64,000 nucleotides of DNA, taken from assembly GCA_016841675.1 (NCBI GenBank), contig JAENYQ010000002.1:1-64000 (forward strand), in the 5' to 3' direction. Source of the stretch: Desulfotomaculum sp. (lineage in GTDB: Bacteria > Bacillota > Desulfotomaculia > Desulfotomaculales > Desulfallaceae). The notes below the pieces were generated by a model. The model had not been told where the DNA came from, did no database searches, and saw only the letters and a program-made list of their open reading frames with translations. Positions 54,951 to 63,086 of the stretch are shown one piece after another (within the stretch, counting starts at the first letter, position 1; each line of letters starts with the position of its first letter). The position numbers were made by a program, and so were the translations under genes.

Positions 54951-56273
54951 TTAATTAAAGTTAAGTCCACCAAATATATCTACTACTTTTCCATTTACTT
55001 TTTTCTGCTCCCTCTTTTCAGTAGGAAGGCCAAACTTTCTTTTAACAATCTTACAAAATTCAGAACTTTTAAATGGTTTTTCATTATTCTCTTTGCAAAA
55101 TTCACAATATAATTTATAGACATCTTTAATTATTAAATATTGATCGGGGTTACTTATTGATAAATATGTATCGGCATATCGTTCAGCATGATTGCTTTCC
55201 ATGCTATAACTTTCAAGCTGCTCTTGTGCAGATTTTGAATATGTAAATTTATTTTGGCTTGCTAGTCGTTCTAGTCCAGTTAATGCAAATTGCAGAATAC
55301 CATCCATTTCTTTATGTAGTTTTCCTTCTTTTAAACTAAGGTCTATATCGTTTCCTCTAAATATATTTTTGAATGGTATAATCAAAAACCTTCTTTGTAG
55401 TGCTTTATCAAAGTTTTCAATCTGAGGCAAATCGTTCATAGCATAAACTAATTTGCAAAATGGATTGAAATTAAAACTATCTTTACATTTAAACTGCGCT
55501 TCAATTGGATCACCACTTGATATTGCTTTAATCCAAGCAGTATCCTTAATTATTCCATTGGTTTCTTCAGTTGATAAATTCAATAGTTTGTCTTTTATGG
55601 AAGCTCTAAGAAATGATTTACTTAATAAGGACATCGGGACAGTACTATAGTTAGATTCCCCTATCAATGTTTTTAAGGTATCTATAAGAATCGATTTTCC
55701 GCTGCTTCCCTCGCCATAAAAGATAAATATTTTTTCAAACTTAACACTGGTCGTTAAGCAGTAACCGAACATCTCTTGGATTATATTAATATTTTCTTCA
55801 TAGCCTCTGAATGTGCTGCTAAGATATTTCATAAATTCAGGACATTTAGCTTCTAGATCATAATTACAATCAAAATAAATTGTTGAATAATCATCCAGAA
55901 AGAATTTATCTTTATAAAATTTAATATTTTTCCAATCAGATAAGTCCAGTGTCCCGTTATTTAATACCAGTCTACTTCTATTACAATTTATGCAATCTAG
56001 AGTCCTATAACGTCTATGCTTAATATGATTAATTATTTGCTTAGAATAATATGGCTTGGATAACATTTTCATTTCTTCAGTAATTAAGTAGCCAATATAT
56101 TCATCTTCAACATTTCTCCAGCATTTACCGTTAAATATAAAAAATCCTTGTTTTGGGGTAAATATAATATTATGTATTAATAGTATTTCATTAGTGGCTT
56201 TATCTACATCAAAATTCCCTTCATCATCAAAATATTTACTTAATAATAATTTTTCAGATATTCTTTTTGCCAT
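54951..56273 (-). CDS. SF3-type phage replicative helicase (P4/D5 primase-helicase family)
   Basis: 440 residues. A D5-N-like region (RLVLNNGTLDLSDW) leads to the SF3 helicase core. That core has Walker A GEGSSGKS (187-194) and a LVYAMNDLPQIENFDKALQRR segment, where the NDLP and arginine residues fit motif C and sensor positions. A C-terminal winged-helix-like tail follows. The primase domain is absent, so priming must come from elsewhere. Adjacent to the candidate iterons. Confidence 0.85.
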   Translation of the reverse strand: MAKRISEKLLLSKYFDDEGNFDVDKATNEILLIHNIIFTPKQGFFIFNGKCWRNVEDEYIGYLITEEMKMLSKPYYSKQIINHIKHRRYRTLDCINCNRSRLVLNNGTLDLSDWKNIKFYKDKFFLDDYSTIYFDCNYDLEAKCPEFMKYLSSTFRGYEENINIIQEMFGYCLTTSVKFEKIFIFYGEGSSGKSILIDTLKTLIGESNYSTVPMSLLSKSFLRASIKDKLLNLSTEETNGIIKDTAWIKAISSGDPIEAQFKCKDSFNFNPFCKLVYAMNDLPQIENFDKALQRRFLIIPFKNIFRGNDIDLSLKEGKLHKEMDGILQFALTGLERLASQNKFTYSKSAQEQLESYSMESNHAERYADTYLSISNPDQYLIIKDVYKLYCEFCKENNEKPFKSSEFCKIVKRKFGLPTEKREQKKVNGKVVDIFGGLNFN

Positions 56274-56306
56274 TTATACTCCTTTCTTTTTCGTATTTAT
56301 GAATAA

Positions 56307-56480
56307 CTACTTATTTGATAATTTTTGTACCTCTTCTTTAAGCCCAAGATCATCCTTAAATACGAAAACTGTCCTTTCTGGATAATATTTGTTCGGCTTT
56401 ACGTCTACTATTTGAAAACCTTTTCTAAGTAATGCCCTAGCTATTCTTCCTGTAAAGATTAATTTTACTTGTTCATTCAT
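56307..56480 (-). CDS. small DUF5659-like protein
   Basis: 57 residues, start MNEQVKLIFTGRIARALLRK, then KGFQIVDVKPNK and TVFVFKDD. A shortened version of the 52746 gene's pattern (conserved KGF and VFVFKD). GGAG 12 nt upstream. Sits 33 nt upstream of the helicase start and is probably cotranscribed. Confidence 0.6.
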   Translation of the reverse strand: MNEQVKLIFTGRIARALLRKGFQIVDVKPNKYYPERTVFVFKDDLGLKEEVQKLSNK

Positions 56481-56587
56481 TTGTTTCTTTTTCTCCTTTA
56501 ATAAAAATTTTCTTTGACAATTGATTTCCTTTAATGATATATTAATGTCAGGAGTTTTATTGAATGTCTACATAAAATATATTTGTC

Positions 56588-56665
56588 CATAGGGGGTGTC
56601 TTATTTTGACACTCCCTATTTATTTTAGAAATTAATTGGTATCCCTATTTAGGACACCATTGCTA
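56588..56665. promoter_or_regulatory. paired GGTGTC hairpins, possible operators or attenuator
   Basis: ATAGGGGGTGTC-TTATTTT-GACACTCCCTAT (12-bp arms, one mismatch) and, 20 nt on, GGTATCC-CTATTTA-GGACACC. They lie between the XRE regulator gene and the helicase operon. The rest of 56,481-56,815 has a further ACCAGGTA...TACCTGGT repeat and no gene. Confidence 0.45.
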
Positions 56666-56815
56666 TGCATAAATTCCCATAGCTCAACCAGGTAAGCTTA
56701 ATTTTAAAGGAGGAGGCCAGCACTTCCCTGGCGAGTACCTGGTAACTCTAATGAATTATGAAATCGCAATATACTGATGCACTTTATGTAGAAGCATGGT
56801 GCTGCTTTATCATAA

Positions 56816-57034
56816 TTAAACACATTTAATTTTTTGTCTCTTCTCAAACTCATCAATAAACTCATTATATTTTGCAATTAGCTCATCAGAGAGATTTATT
56901 AAGTTATTCTCCCATTGACTAATTGCCGAAGCTGAACAACCACAATATCTACTAACATCTATTAACCGAATACGGTTTCTTTTGCGAAATATGGTATACC
57001 TCTCACGCCCTTCCATTATGCTAGTCATTAGCAA
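56816..57034 (-). CDS. XRE-family helix-turn-helix regulator
   Basis: 72 residues from TTG 57034 after AGAGGTGAAG. RKRNRIRLIDVSRYCGCSAS and AISQWENN are the XRE helix-turn-helix pattern. Probably controls the downstream replication genes. Confidence 0.75.
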   Translation of the reverse strand: MLMTSIMEGRERYTIFRKRNRIRLIDVSRYCGCSASAISQWENNLINLSDELIAKYNEFIDEFEKRQKIKCV

Positions 57035-57249
57035 ATTACTTCACCTCTTTTACTTCTCTTGTTTTTATTTAAAAAATTTTTAAGTAAAAAAATATAAGTA
57101 CCTTGTATTTATTAATACGAAAGGTGCAACTACTAATCCTATGGACGTTCATTCGGGACATTGTGTACACTTCCCACCACACCTTTACTCCATTTAGGAA
57201 CCACACAAACCATTTGTTTACAATACTTTATCGAACGTTTATATCCACC

Positions 57250-59955
57250 TTATGCAATATATTGCTTAATTATTTCAGTTGTTTTAAATGTATTTAAAAA
57301 TACTTCTTTATTAGCCTTATACAAAGCATTTAATAAATCTAATTTATATTTACACTCTAACCTTTCACTAAATACATCACACAATATGGCATATATAGTT
57401 TCCACTTTTATTTTATATACTTTAACCTTATGCATAAATTCATTTATTATATAGTCGATATCCCTATACTTTTCTTTCTTATCACTTTTATTAAGTTCTT
57501 TACTTTCAGGGTACTTAGCTTCAATATTTTTTATTTTATTTGACATTTTAGTGATTACCCTAACTATGCCTTTAACTTGTCTATGCTTAACTTTTCTTGC
57601 ATCTATAGTATTTAATAGTTTTTTAATATCTACAATATCCTTATCATCGGCATCCGGCAGGTTTTCTAATATTTTTTGCAAATAATCCATAGAAGTTTTA
57701 TAGTATTTGGTCTTAGCTTTTTTCCTACTGATAAATTTAAAGAACAAAGGTTTTTTATCACCCAACATACTACACTCTCTCAAATTTTTAATTTGTTCTT
57801 CTATGTCTATATCATATATTCGCTTTGCTTGATCTATGGAAATTTCTGAAAGAATTGTGCAGATATCCACACCCATAAGCAATTCATTTAACTTTCTGGC
57901 ATTTTGATAATCTCGATTAACAAGATCCCAATATGTACTCATATAAAACTGACCTAAATTAACTACTTCACCAATAACCCTTTGACTTTTTGCAAGAATA
58001 TTATCTATTCTAGCTTTATCAGTATCATTAACAGTATAAGTATTGGGAGATGGCTCAATATTGTTAACACAGACCCTATAATTACTTTCTCCAACATAAC
58101 ACTTCTTGGCTAATTCTAATAACTTGCAACTCATAAATAATACCAATGTGTCACTATCGAGGTCTTGGCCTGATAATATTCTTTGAATTGGAAAATTTAT
58201 AGCATTCGTATAAATAATATTTCCAGATAGATTAAAATACTCTGCTATAAATGAACTATTTTTGTTTTTTACAACTAGCACATTACTTTGCGAAGTATGA
58301 GGATTTCTAAAACAGGTGTATTCAAAATCAAAATCGCACAATGTAGTATAAACTTCATTATCCTTTAAGATCATTTGGTTTTTCCATGCTTCATAGTCCA
58401 ACACACCATCTTTATCAACAGGCAGCCTACAAATGGCATGATATAGGAGTTCTTTGCCGTTACCCATTATTGTTAGGTAGTCACCTGGTAATCTGATCTT
58501 GCCTTTCTTAACATGGTTAACATATTTATGAATGTCCTTTTTTCTTTTGTTTTTGAATAATTCTAAACCTGTTATACTCTTATTTCTTTCGTATAAGTCA
58601 ACCAGCATATTATTTGCATTTATCCTATTAGCGTTAACCCTTAAATACTCTATGTACACATCATCATCATTCTTTAGTTTCAAAATATAGTCATATTCAT
58701 ATTTGCTTAATTCTTTCATTTCCTCATGACTTATTGGCATGGAATTAAGCATCTGATAGGATGTTTGTTGTAATATATTACCTTTTTTATCTTCCCCACG
58801 TTTACTAGGTTTATCGCTTTTAACGATACCAAACATACATTTTTCATTTGCGACTTTCTTCTTCCAATGTTCCCACATCTTTGGCCTACTGCCTTTGATA
58901 TTAGAAAACTTCAATGCTTTTAGTGATGCAGAAGTGATAATACAGTGAACGTCTTTGGCAAATATTGGTTGATTAAACATATTAGTTAATTTCCAGGTGT
59001 CAAAGTCAATACTATTCTCTTCTGCATAATCCATAAAGAATTTTTGAATGTTGGTATTAAATAAGCAGGATTTAAACATATGCTGTCTAGTGAGAATCAT
59101 TCCCTTGTCACTTCTGCCACATTTATCAAAGTAATCACTTTGGAGTAACCCCTCACCATCGAAAATGTCATTCTTCATCATATATCCATTTGCTGGTTTA
59201 CTAACTAGTTTTCCATTTTCGTCTTTCTCAACCACGTTACAATCTATTGGAAAGATACTCTTAACATCGTCTACAATTAAAATATTATCAGGATTAATTT
59301 CTACATATCCTTCAATATTTGAGCTTACCAAACTTTCATACGCTAAAAGACTAGGGTAATCGACATCATTTCTTCCCTCTAAATCCATTCCCATCCTGGC
59401 CCATTTAATCATCTTATCCCTTAATGCTTTACGAATGAATAGCACTTGACCAGTTCTGCTTTTGGCACTTGAACGCTTATATACTACATACTCAATTTTT
59501 TTATCATCAATTTCTAACGTGAATCCATTTTCATAAAATAGAGTTCTTAACCCTTTTGTTTTAATTTGATTGGTATCCTTATCTATTTCATCGTCAACTT
59601 TAATTGCTATCCAATCTTTCTTGGCTTTTAATTCCTCAATTTCCTTATCTATTTCTGCTCTTTTTTTCTCATCTTTTATGCCTTTATTCCTTTTCAGTTT
59701 GAGTTTGATAATCTCTTCTGCACTTTTTACCTTCTGCTTAAACTTGACATTGATAATGTCATTAGTCATTTTTTTATTGTATCTTTTACTATTAAACACT
59801 TTTAATTTTTGTTCATGTAATTGTTCTAATTCTGAAGAAAAAGGTATCATGCCCACATATCTTCTGAGCAATTCCTTATCTCTATGCATATGTTCATATA
59901 TTTCAGCAGCCTCAAGCGGCATTATGTATATGTTATTGTTATCATTTTCAATCAA
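57250..59955 (-). CDS. putative single-chain (YonO/RdRP-like) RNA polymerase
   Basis: 901 residues; SPbeta YonO is of almost the same length. The central block NPHTSQSNVLVV ... YTNAINFPIQRILSGQDLDSDTLVLF places DLDSD (598-602) where double-psi-barrel RNA polymerases carry the metal-binding DxDGD. Other matching blocks, in the expected order, are RSSAKSRTGQVLF (161-173), DIFDGEGL (263-270) and a TRQHMFKSCLF segment (Lys295). The N-terminal 120 residues are coiled coil and the C-terminal 300 have no assignment. Likely role: phage-specific transcription or primer synthesis. TTG start with GGAGGAT. The call is by motif memory and needs a structural search. Confidence 0.6.
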   Translation of the reverse strand: MIENDNNNIYIMPLEAAEIYEHMHRDKELLRRYVGMIPFSSELEQLHEQKLKVFNSKRYNKKMTNDIINVKFKQKVKSAEEIIKLKLKRNKGIKDEKKRAEIDKEIEELKAKKDWIAIKVDDEIDKDTNQIKTKGLRTLFYENGFTLEIDDKKIEYVVYKRSSAKSRTGQVLFIRKALRDKMIKWARMGMDLEGRNDVDYPSLLAYESLVSSNIEGYVEINPDNILIVDDVKSIFPIDCNVVEKDENGKLVSKPANGYMMKNDIFDGEGLLQSDYFDKCGRSDKGMILTRQHMFKSCLFNTNIQKFFMDYAEENSIDFDTWKLTNMFNQPIFAKDVHCIITSASLKALKFSNIKGSRPKMWEHWKKKVANEKCMFGIVKSDKPSKRGEDKKGNILQQTSYQMLNSMPISHEEMKELSKYEYDYILKLKNDDDVYIEYLRVNANRINANNMLVDLYERNKSITGLELFKNKRKKDIHKYVNHVKKGKIRLPGDYLTIMGNGKELLYHAICRLPVDKDGVLDYEAWKNQMILKDNEVYTTLCDFDFEYTCFRNPHTSQSNVLVVKNKNSSFIAEYFNLSGNIIYTNAINFPIQRILSGQDLDSDTLVLFMSCKLLELAKKCYVGESNYRVCVNNIEPSPNTYTVNDTDKARIDNILAKSQRVIGEVVNLGQFYMSTYWDLVNRDYQNARKLNELLMGVDICTILSEISIDQAKRIYDIDIEEQIKNLRECSMLGDKKPLFFKFISRKKAKTKYYKTSMDYLQKILENLPDADDKDIVDIKKLLNTIDARKVKHRQVKGIVRVITKMSNKIKNIEAKYPESKELNKSDKKEKYRDIDYIINEFMHKVKVYKIKVETIYAILCDVFSERLECKYKLDLLNALYKANKEVFLNTFKTTEIIKQYIA

Positions 59956-60044
59956 TACATTTATCCTCCTATATTATTTATCTTTATTTATTTGTTTAGA
60001 GAGTAGCAACCAGGCACATACTCATGGCTGCTCTCCGCTATTAC

Positions 60045-60500
60045 TTACTTCCTAGCTATTTCAGGGAATTGTGGTTGTTTAAATGTTGACATACAATTTT
60101 GAATACCTAAATTTGATAAATCTACTGTATCTTTTAGCAATGATTTTTTATCAGGGAATAATTTCTCCACGATACCTTGTAATTCTTTAGTTCTTTCTGT
60201 GGAAGTTGGTAATGTATCAGGTTTCTCCAGCTCATCAATGGCCTCTTGGTTAACTCCAAGGCTTTTTAATTGATTTATTGATAAGTGGAACTTCTTAATA
60301 TCATCTGGATCAATTAGAATCCAGTCATTGGCCTGAAGATCATCATGTTTAGGATTCCATTGCTCCGATATTGTTTCTGGAGATTTTTGAGTAGTTACAA
60401 TAAATTGATCATTTTTAAGTTCTAAACTTTCCCCATGCCAACTACTTCTTGTCACTACTTTGTTGTCCCTAAGATTTTTTAAAGCTTCGTCAAAATTCAT
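60045..60500 (-). CDS. Tad2-like (DUF2829) protein, candidate anti-Thoeris factor
   Basis: 151 residues. Residues 1-80 follow the DUF2829/Tad2 pattern: MNFDEALKNLRDNKVVTRSS with a Trp (SSWHG), a beta region, then DDLQANDWILIDPDD. Tad2 proteins of phages sequester the signalling nucleotide of Thoeris defence. The C-terminal 70 residues are an extra helical extension not usual for the family. Strong AAAGGAGG site. It lies 90 nt upstream of the polymerase-like gene. Confidence 0.6.
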   Translation of the reverse strand: MNFDEALKNLRDNKVVTRSSWHGESLELKNDQFIVTTQKSPETISEQWNPKHDDLQANDWILIDPDDIKKFHLSINQLKSLGVNQEAIDELEKPDTLPTSTERTKELQGIVEKLFPDKKSLLKDTVDLSNLGIQNCMSTFKQPQFPEIARK

Positions 60501-60616
60501 AATAAATTTCCTCCTTTAATGATTTAAATTGATTTGGTTTAATTTTAATATGCGCTTAATTCATTGAACTGCCTGTATTTCTACATAGTCCTCACCTCTT
60601 TCCTAAAATATAAAAA

Positions 60617-60678
60617 GGCATGCTTAAAAAAATCTACTTAAAATCAAACCGGCAGTAGACCTTTTAAACATGCCTTAA
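60617..60678 (-). terminator. long-arm terminator downstream of the first early operon
   Basis: Minus strand AAGGCATGTTTAAAA ... AAGCATGCC with near-matching arms and an internal loop, followed by TTTTTATATTTT. Separates the 61202-62108 genes from the Tad2-like gene. Confidence 0.6.
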
Positions 60679-60711
60679 AAAAGACAATGCCGCCACATCT
60701 ATACCAGCTCT

Positions 60712-60864
60712 ATGTGCCATTTGAGCAGGTAATTTGACGAGCAATATTTAATTAATAACTTCTAATTATATTGTGTAAAATTAAATTTGGTTTGGTCAGT
60801 AGAAGTCGTTAATTATGCAATAAAATAATTTACTTACTATTGCTTTACTGCTCAAATGGCACAT
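60712..60864. repeat. 153-bp element bounded by a perfect 17-bp inverted repeat
   Basis: ATGTGCCATTTGAGCAG (60712-60728) is exactly complementary to 60848-60864. Inside are nested complementary pairs AGCAATA/TATTGCT and ATTAATAACTTCTA / TAGAAGTCGTTAAT, so the whole element can fold into one long hairpin. No gene inside. It could be a MITE-like element, a structured RNA or an operator pair. Confidence 0.65.
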
Positions 60865-61201
60865 TTTATCATCACCCCTTCTTTTTAAATTTTATAGACA
60901 CACTATACTAGCCACTATCCATAGGGCAAGTGTGGTCCTGTCCTATATACTTGCGTTTTTACCTATTTAAAAAAAATGTTTTTAAATTAATTGCTATAAA
61001 AAAAATTATGTGTTAAAATGTTTTTGTTAGGATTAGTTACATAATTAAATTATAATAGCGAATAGGCAACACCTCCAAAAAAGAATAAAATATCTAAGCG
61101 AGCCTTGCGACTCGCGTAGTTGTATTTATATTACTCTTTTTTACCATGAATGTCAATAGTTATTTCATTATTTAACCGGCTAAGAAATTTAGCTGGTTTT
61201 T

Positions 61202-61495
61202 CTATTTAACTCCAAGGAATTTCATCATACAAAAATCACATACTTTTATATCTACTTGTGATCCATCTAGTTGAGAACCATACCCGCCTCGCTGGTTTAC
61301 AAAATACCAAATCTCTTCACTATCATATCCATGTTTTAAAACCTTGCCGCATTTAAAACATTTCTCACTGCTGATATAATCATCTGGTGAATCATACATT
61401 TTTTCAAGCTCATTTTCCGGCATATCTATTAACTCTGACTGTTCTTGTTTAGACTCCACATGTTGACTACAAGGAAACTTAACAATATTGCTCAA
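61202..61495 (-). CDS. small zinc-ribbon phage protein
   Basis: 97 residues. CFKCGKVL and CDFCMMKF form two CxxC knuckles separated by about 38 residues, a probable zinc ribbon. TTG start overlaps the upstream stop by 4 nt, so translation is coupled. Function unknown. Confidence 0.6.
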   Translation of the reverse strand: MSNIVKFPCSQHVESKQEQSELIDMPENELEKMYDSPDDYISSEKCFKCGKVLKHGYDSEEIWYFVNQRGGYGSQLDGSQVDIKVCDFCMMKFLGVK

Positions 61496-61908
61496 TGAAT
61501 TGGTGCACCTCCACCATTAGTTTTTTCTCTCCACTTCATTTCAATTTCTCGAAAAATCGTTTTATATTTTTTACAGATTTCTTTTACTGCTTTCCGGTGA
61601 TTAGTAACGTGTCCTTCAGGTATATCATGTTCAAAACACTTAATTTCATTTTGCTCAATCGGTTTTACAAAATCATTGTCTTCAACTATTTCCCACGAAA
61701 GTCCAGGAATTTGAGCGACAGAATTTAATTCTTGTAGTCTTTGAACTGTTGCTTCTGCTAGTTTTAAATTACCGTGTCCGGTATTAGCATGTTTTAATGA
61801 GGTAACGTAATCCCAACAGGTTTGATTGCTTTCTTCTTTCCTGGACAAACCAAGTCTCCAAGGAAAATTACCATTATTATCTCTGATGACATACCCTATT
61901 CCACTCAT
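61492..61908 (-). CDS. hypothetical early phage protein
   Basis: 138 residues from ATG 61908 (TAATG overlap with the preceding gene). GYVIRDNNGNFPWRLGLSRK and a central HGNLKLAEATVQRLQELN region suggest a small mixed fold. No family recognised. Confidence 0.55.
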   Translation of the reverse strand: MSGIGYVIRDNNGNFPWRLGLSRKEESNQTCWDYVTSLKHANTGHGNLKLAEATVQRLQELNSVAQIPGLSWEIVEDNDFVKPIEQNEIKCFEHDIPEGHVTNHRKAVKEICKKYKTIFREIEMKWREKTNGGGAPIH

Positions 61909-62108
61909 TACATTACCTCCTGTTGCGTCCATTTAATCTGTTGCTGAAGTATATCCCAGTATATTAGCAGCTCTCCACCTTGCTTGCCCTTAAGGATCTT
62001 ACCACCTGGCATTAACGGAAAATCGGAAACTTGGAAATGCTCTAAATCAAAATTTTCTTGAAGGTATTGAAGTACATTTTTGGTATTAGAATCTTGTTTT
62101 ACGGACAA
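61908..62108 (-). CDS. hypothetical early phage protein
   Basis: 66 residues from TTG 62108 with a strong AGGAGGTG site. First gene behind the early promoter at 62139-62167. No family recognised. Confidence 0.6.
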   Translation of the reverse strand: MSVKQDSNTKNVLQYLQENFDLEHFQVSDFPLMPGGKILKGKQGGELLIYWDILQQQIKWTQQEVM

Positions 62109-62138
62109 AAAAACACCTCCTGTATATGGGATAGATTT

Positions 62139-62167
62139 ATTGTACAGGAAGTTAAATACATTGTCAA
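62139..62167 (-). promoter_or_regulatory. strong early sigma-A promoter
   Basis: TTGACA (62167-62162), 17-nt spacer, TACAAT (62144-62139), 31 nt before the first early gene. Confidence 0.8.
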
Positions 62168-62174
62168 TGTATTT
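62154..62174. promoter_or_regulatory. 21-bp palindromic operator over the early promoter
   Basis: AAATACATTG-T-CAATGTATTT is a perfect palindrome covering the -35 box. Likely binding site of a phage repressor, perhaps the adjacent XRE-type protein. Confidence 0.6.
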
Positions 62175-62191
62175 ATTACAATAACATGAAA

Positions 62192-62422
62192 TTATTTATC
62201 AACATACTGTACATGAAACAATTGTTCTACAGGTACATCTAAGGTTTCAGCAACTCCAATCATGAGTATGCCTGTCCAATTACTATATCCACGATATAGA
62301 TTATAGAAATTCTGATATGAGCATTTATATCCATTTAATTGTAATTCTTCAACAAATTGTGTTAGTGGTTTACGTCCAAGCAACCTATCAAATTCTTCTT
62401 TGTCTAAAATGACTTTTTTCAA
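62192..62422 (-). CDS. XRE-like phage regulator
   Basis: 76 residues from TTG 62422 after AGGAGAGG. LTQFVEELQLNGYKCSYQNF and ETLDVPVEQLF resemble the first and last helices of a small XRE-type domain. It lies just upstream of the operator-containing early promoter and is probably its regulator. Confidence 0.55.
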   Translation of the reverse strand: MKKVILDKEEFDRLLGRKPLTQFVEELQLNGYKCSYQNFYNLYRGYSNWTGILMIGVAETLDVPVEQLFHVQYVDK

Positions 62423-63086
62423 TTTATATCCTCTCCTAAATTTTATATTTTCATCTTAGTATAATAATTTAACTGTTAATAAATATTTTACATTAACAAT
62501 GAAAATATTTCAATAGGAATTGAACATATTTTTGTAAATTTGTTATATAATATATAGTTTGGTATATTTTATTAAAAACGTTATCCCGGCTCCTAAAACC
62601 TTATCCACGTAAGGTTTGAGGTTATTTGTATTCATAAAAATAGGTATCTCAGTCCAGGGTATTAATATCAGCAACAAACCAGGCGATAGTATCGCTATCA
62701 GGTTAAGGTGATTGTATTAAACAACTACCTTTAAGCCATTTAAGCGGTTTTTAATGCGTTCATATCTACCCGGTAAGGTGTTTATACCAAAATCAAATTT
62801 AAACGCCAAATAGACCTTTTTTATAGCCCTAAAAGCCATTATATTGCTTATAAACCCTTGTATTTATTAGGTTTGTTGGCTTATATTCTGAAACTGTTGG
62901 TATCATTAGGTTTGTTGGCATTATTAAAAATGATTAAATTGGGTCGATAAAGCAATACAGCAATACCCTAAAACCCCCGACAACTTAATTATGAAAATAA
63001 TCAGATATTATGTGGCATTTTGTCGAATGACAATATGTTGCCCGATACAAGTGGTAAAATGAAGAAAAATTTTAGGGGGTATGGGT
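62423..63086. other. long intergenic region with hairpins and a direct repeat
   Basis: About 660 bases without a supported gene. Contains AAACCTTA-TCCACG-TAAGGTTT (about 62,599), GCGATA-G-TATCGC (about 62,682) and two direct copies of ATTAGGTTTGTTGGC 38 bp apart (about 62,867 and 62,905). A possible plus-strand promoter (TTGAAC-N17-TTATAT) lies near 62,520. It might be a structured leader for the downstream gene; I could not match a known riboswitch. Confidence 0.4.

Noticed and set aside
57103-57454. Two overlapping plus-strand open frames opposite the end of the polymerase-like gene
   Set aside because: AT-rich hydrophobic translations without start signals, overlapping the coding sequence of the minus-strand gene.
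62580-62730. Possible cyclic-di-GMP or other riboswitch
   Set aside because: Hairpins are present, but the conserved GEMM core sequences could not be found by eye; kept only as an unassigned structured region.
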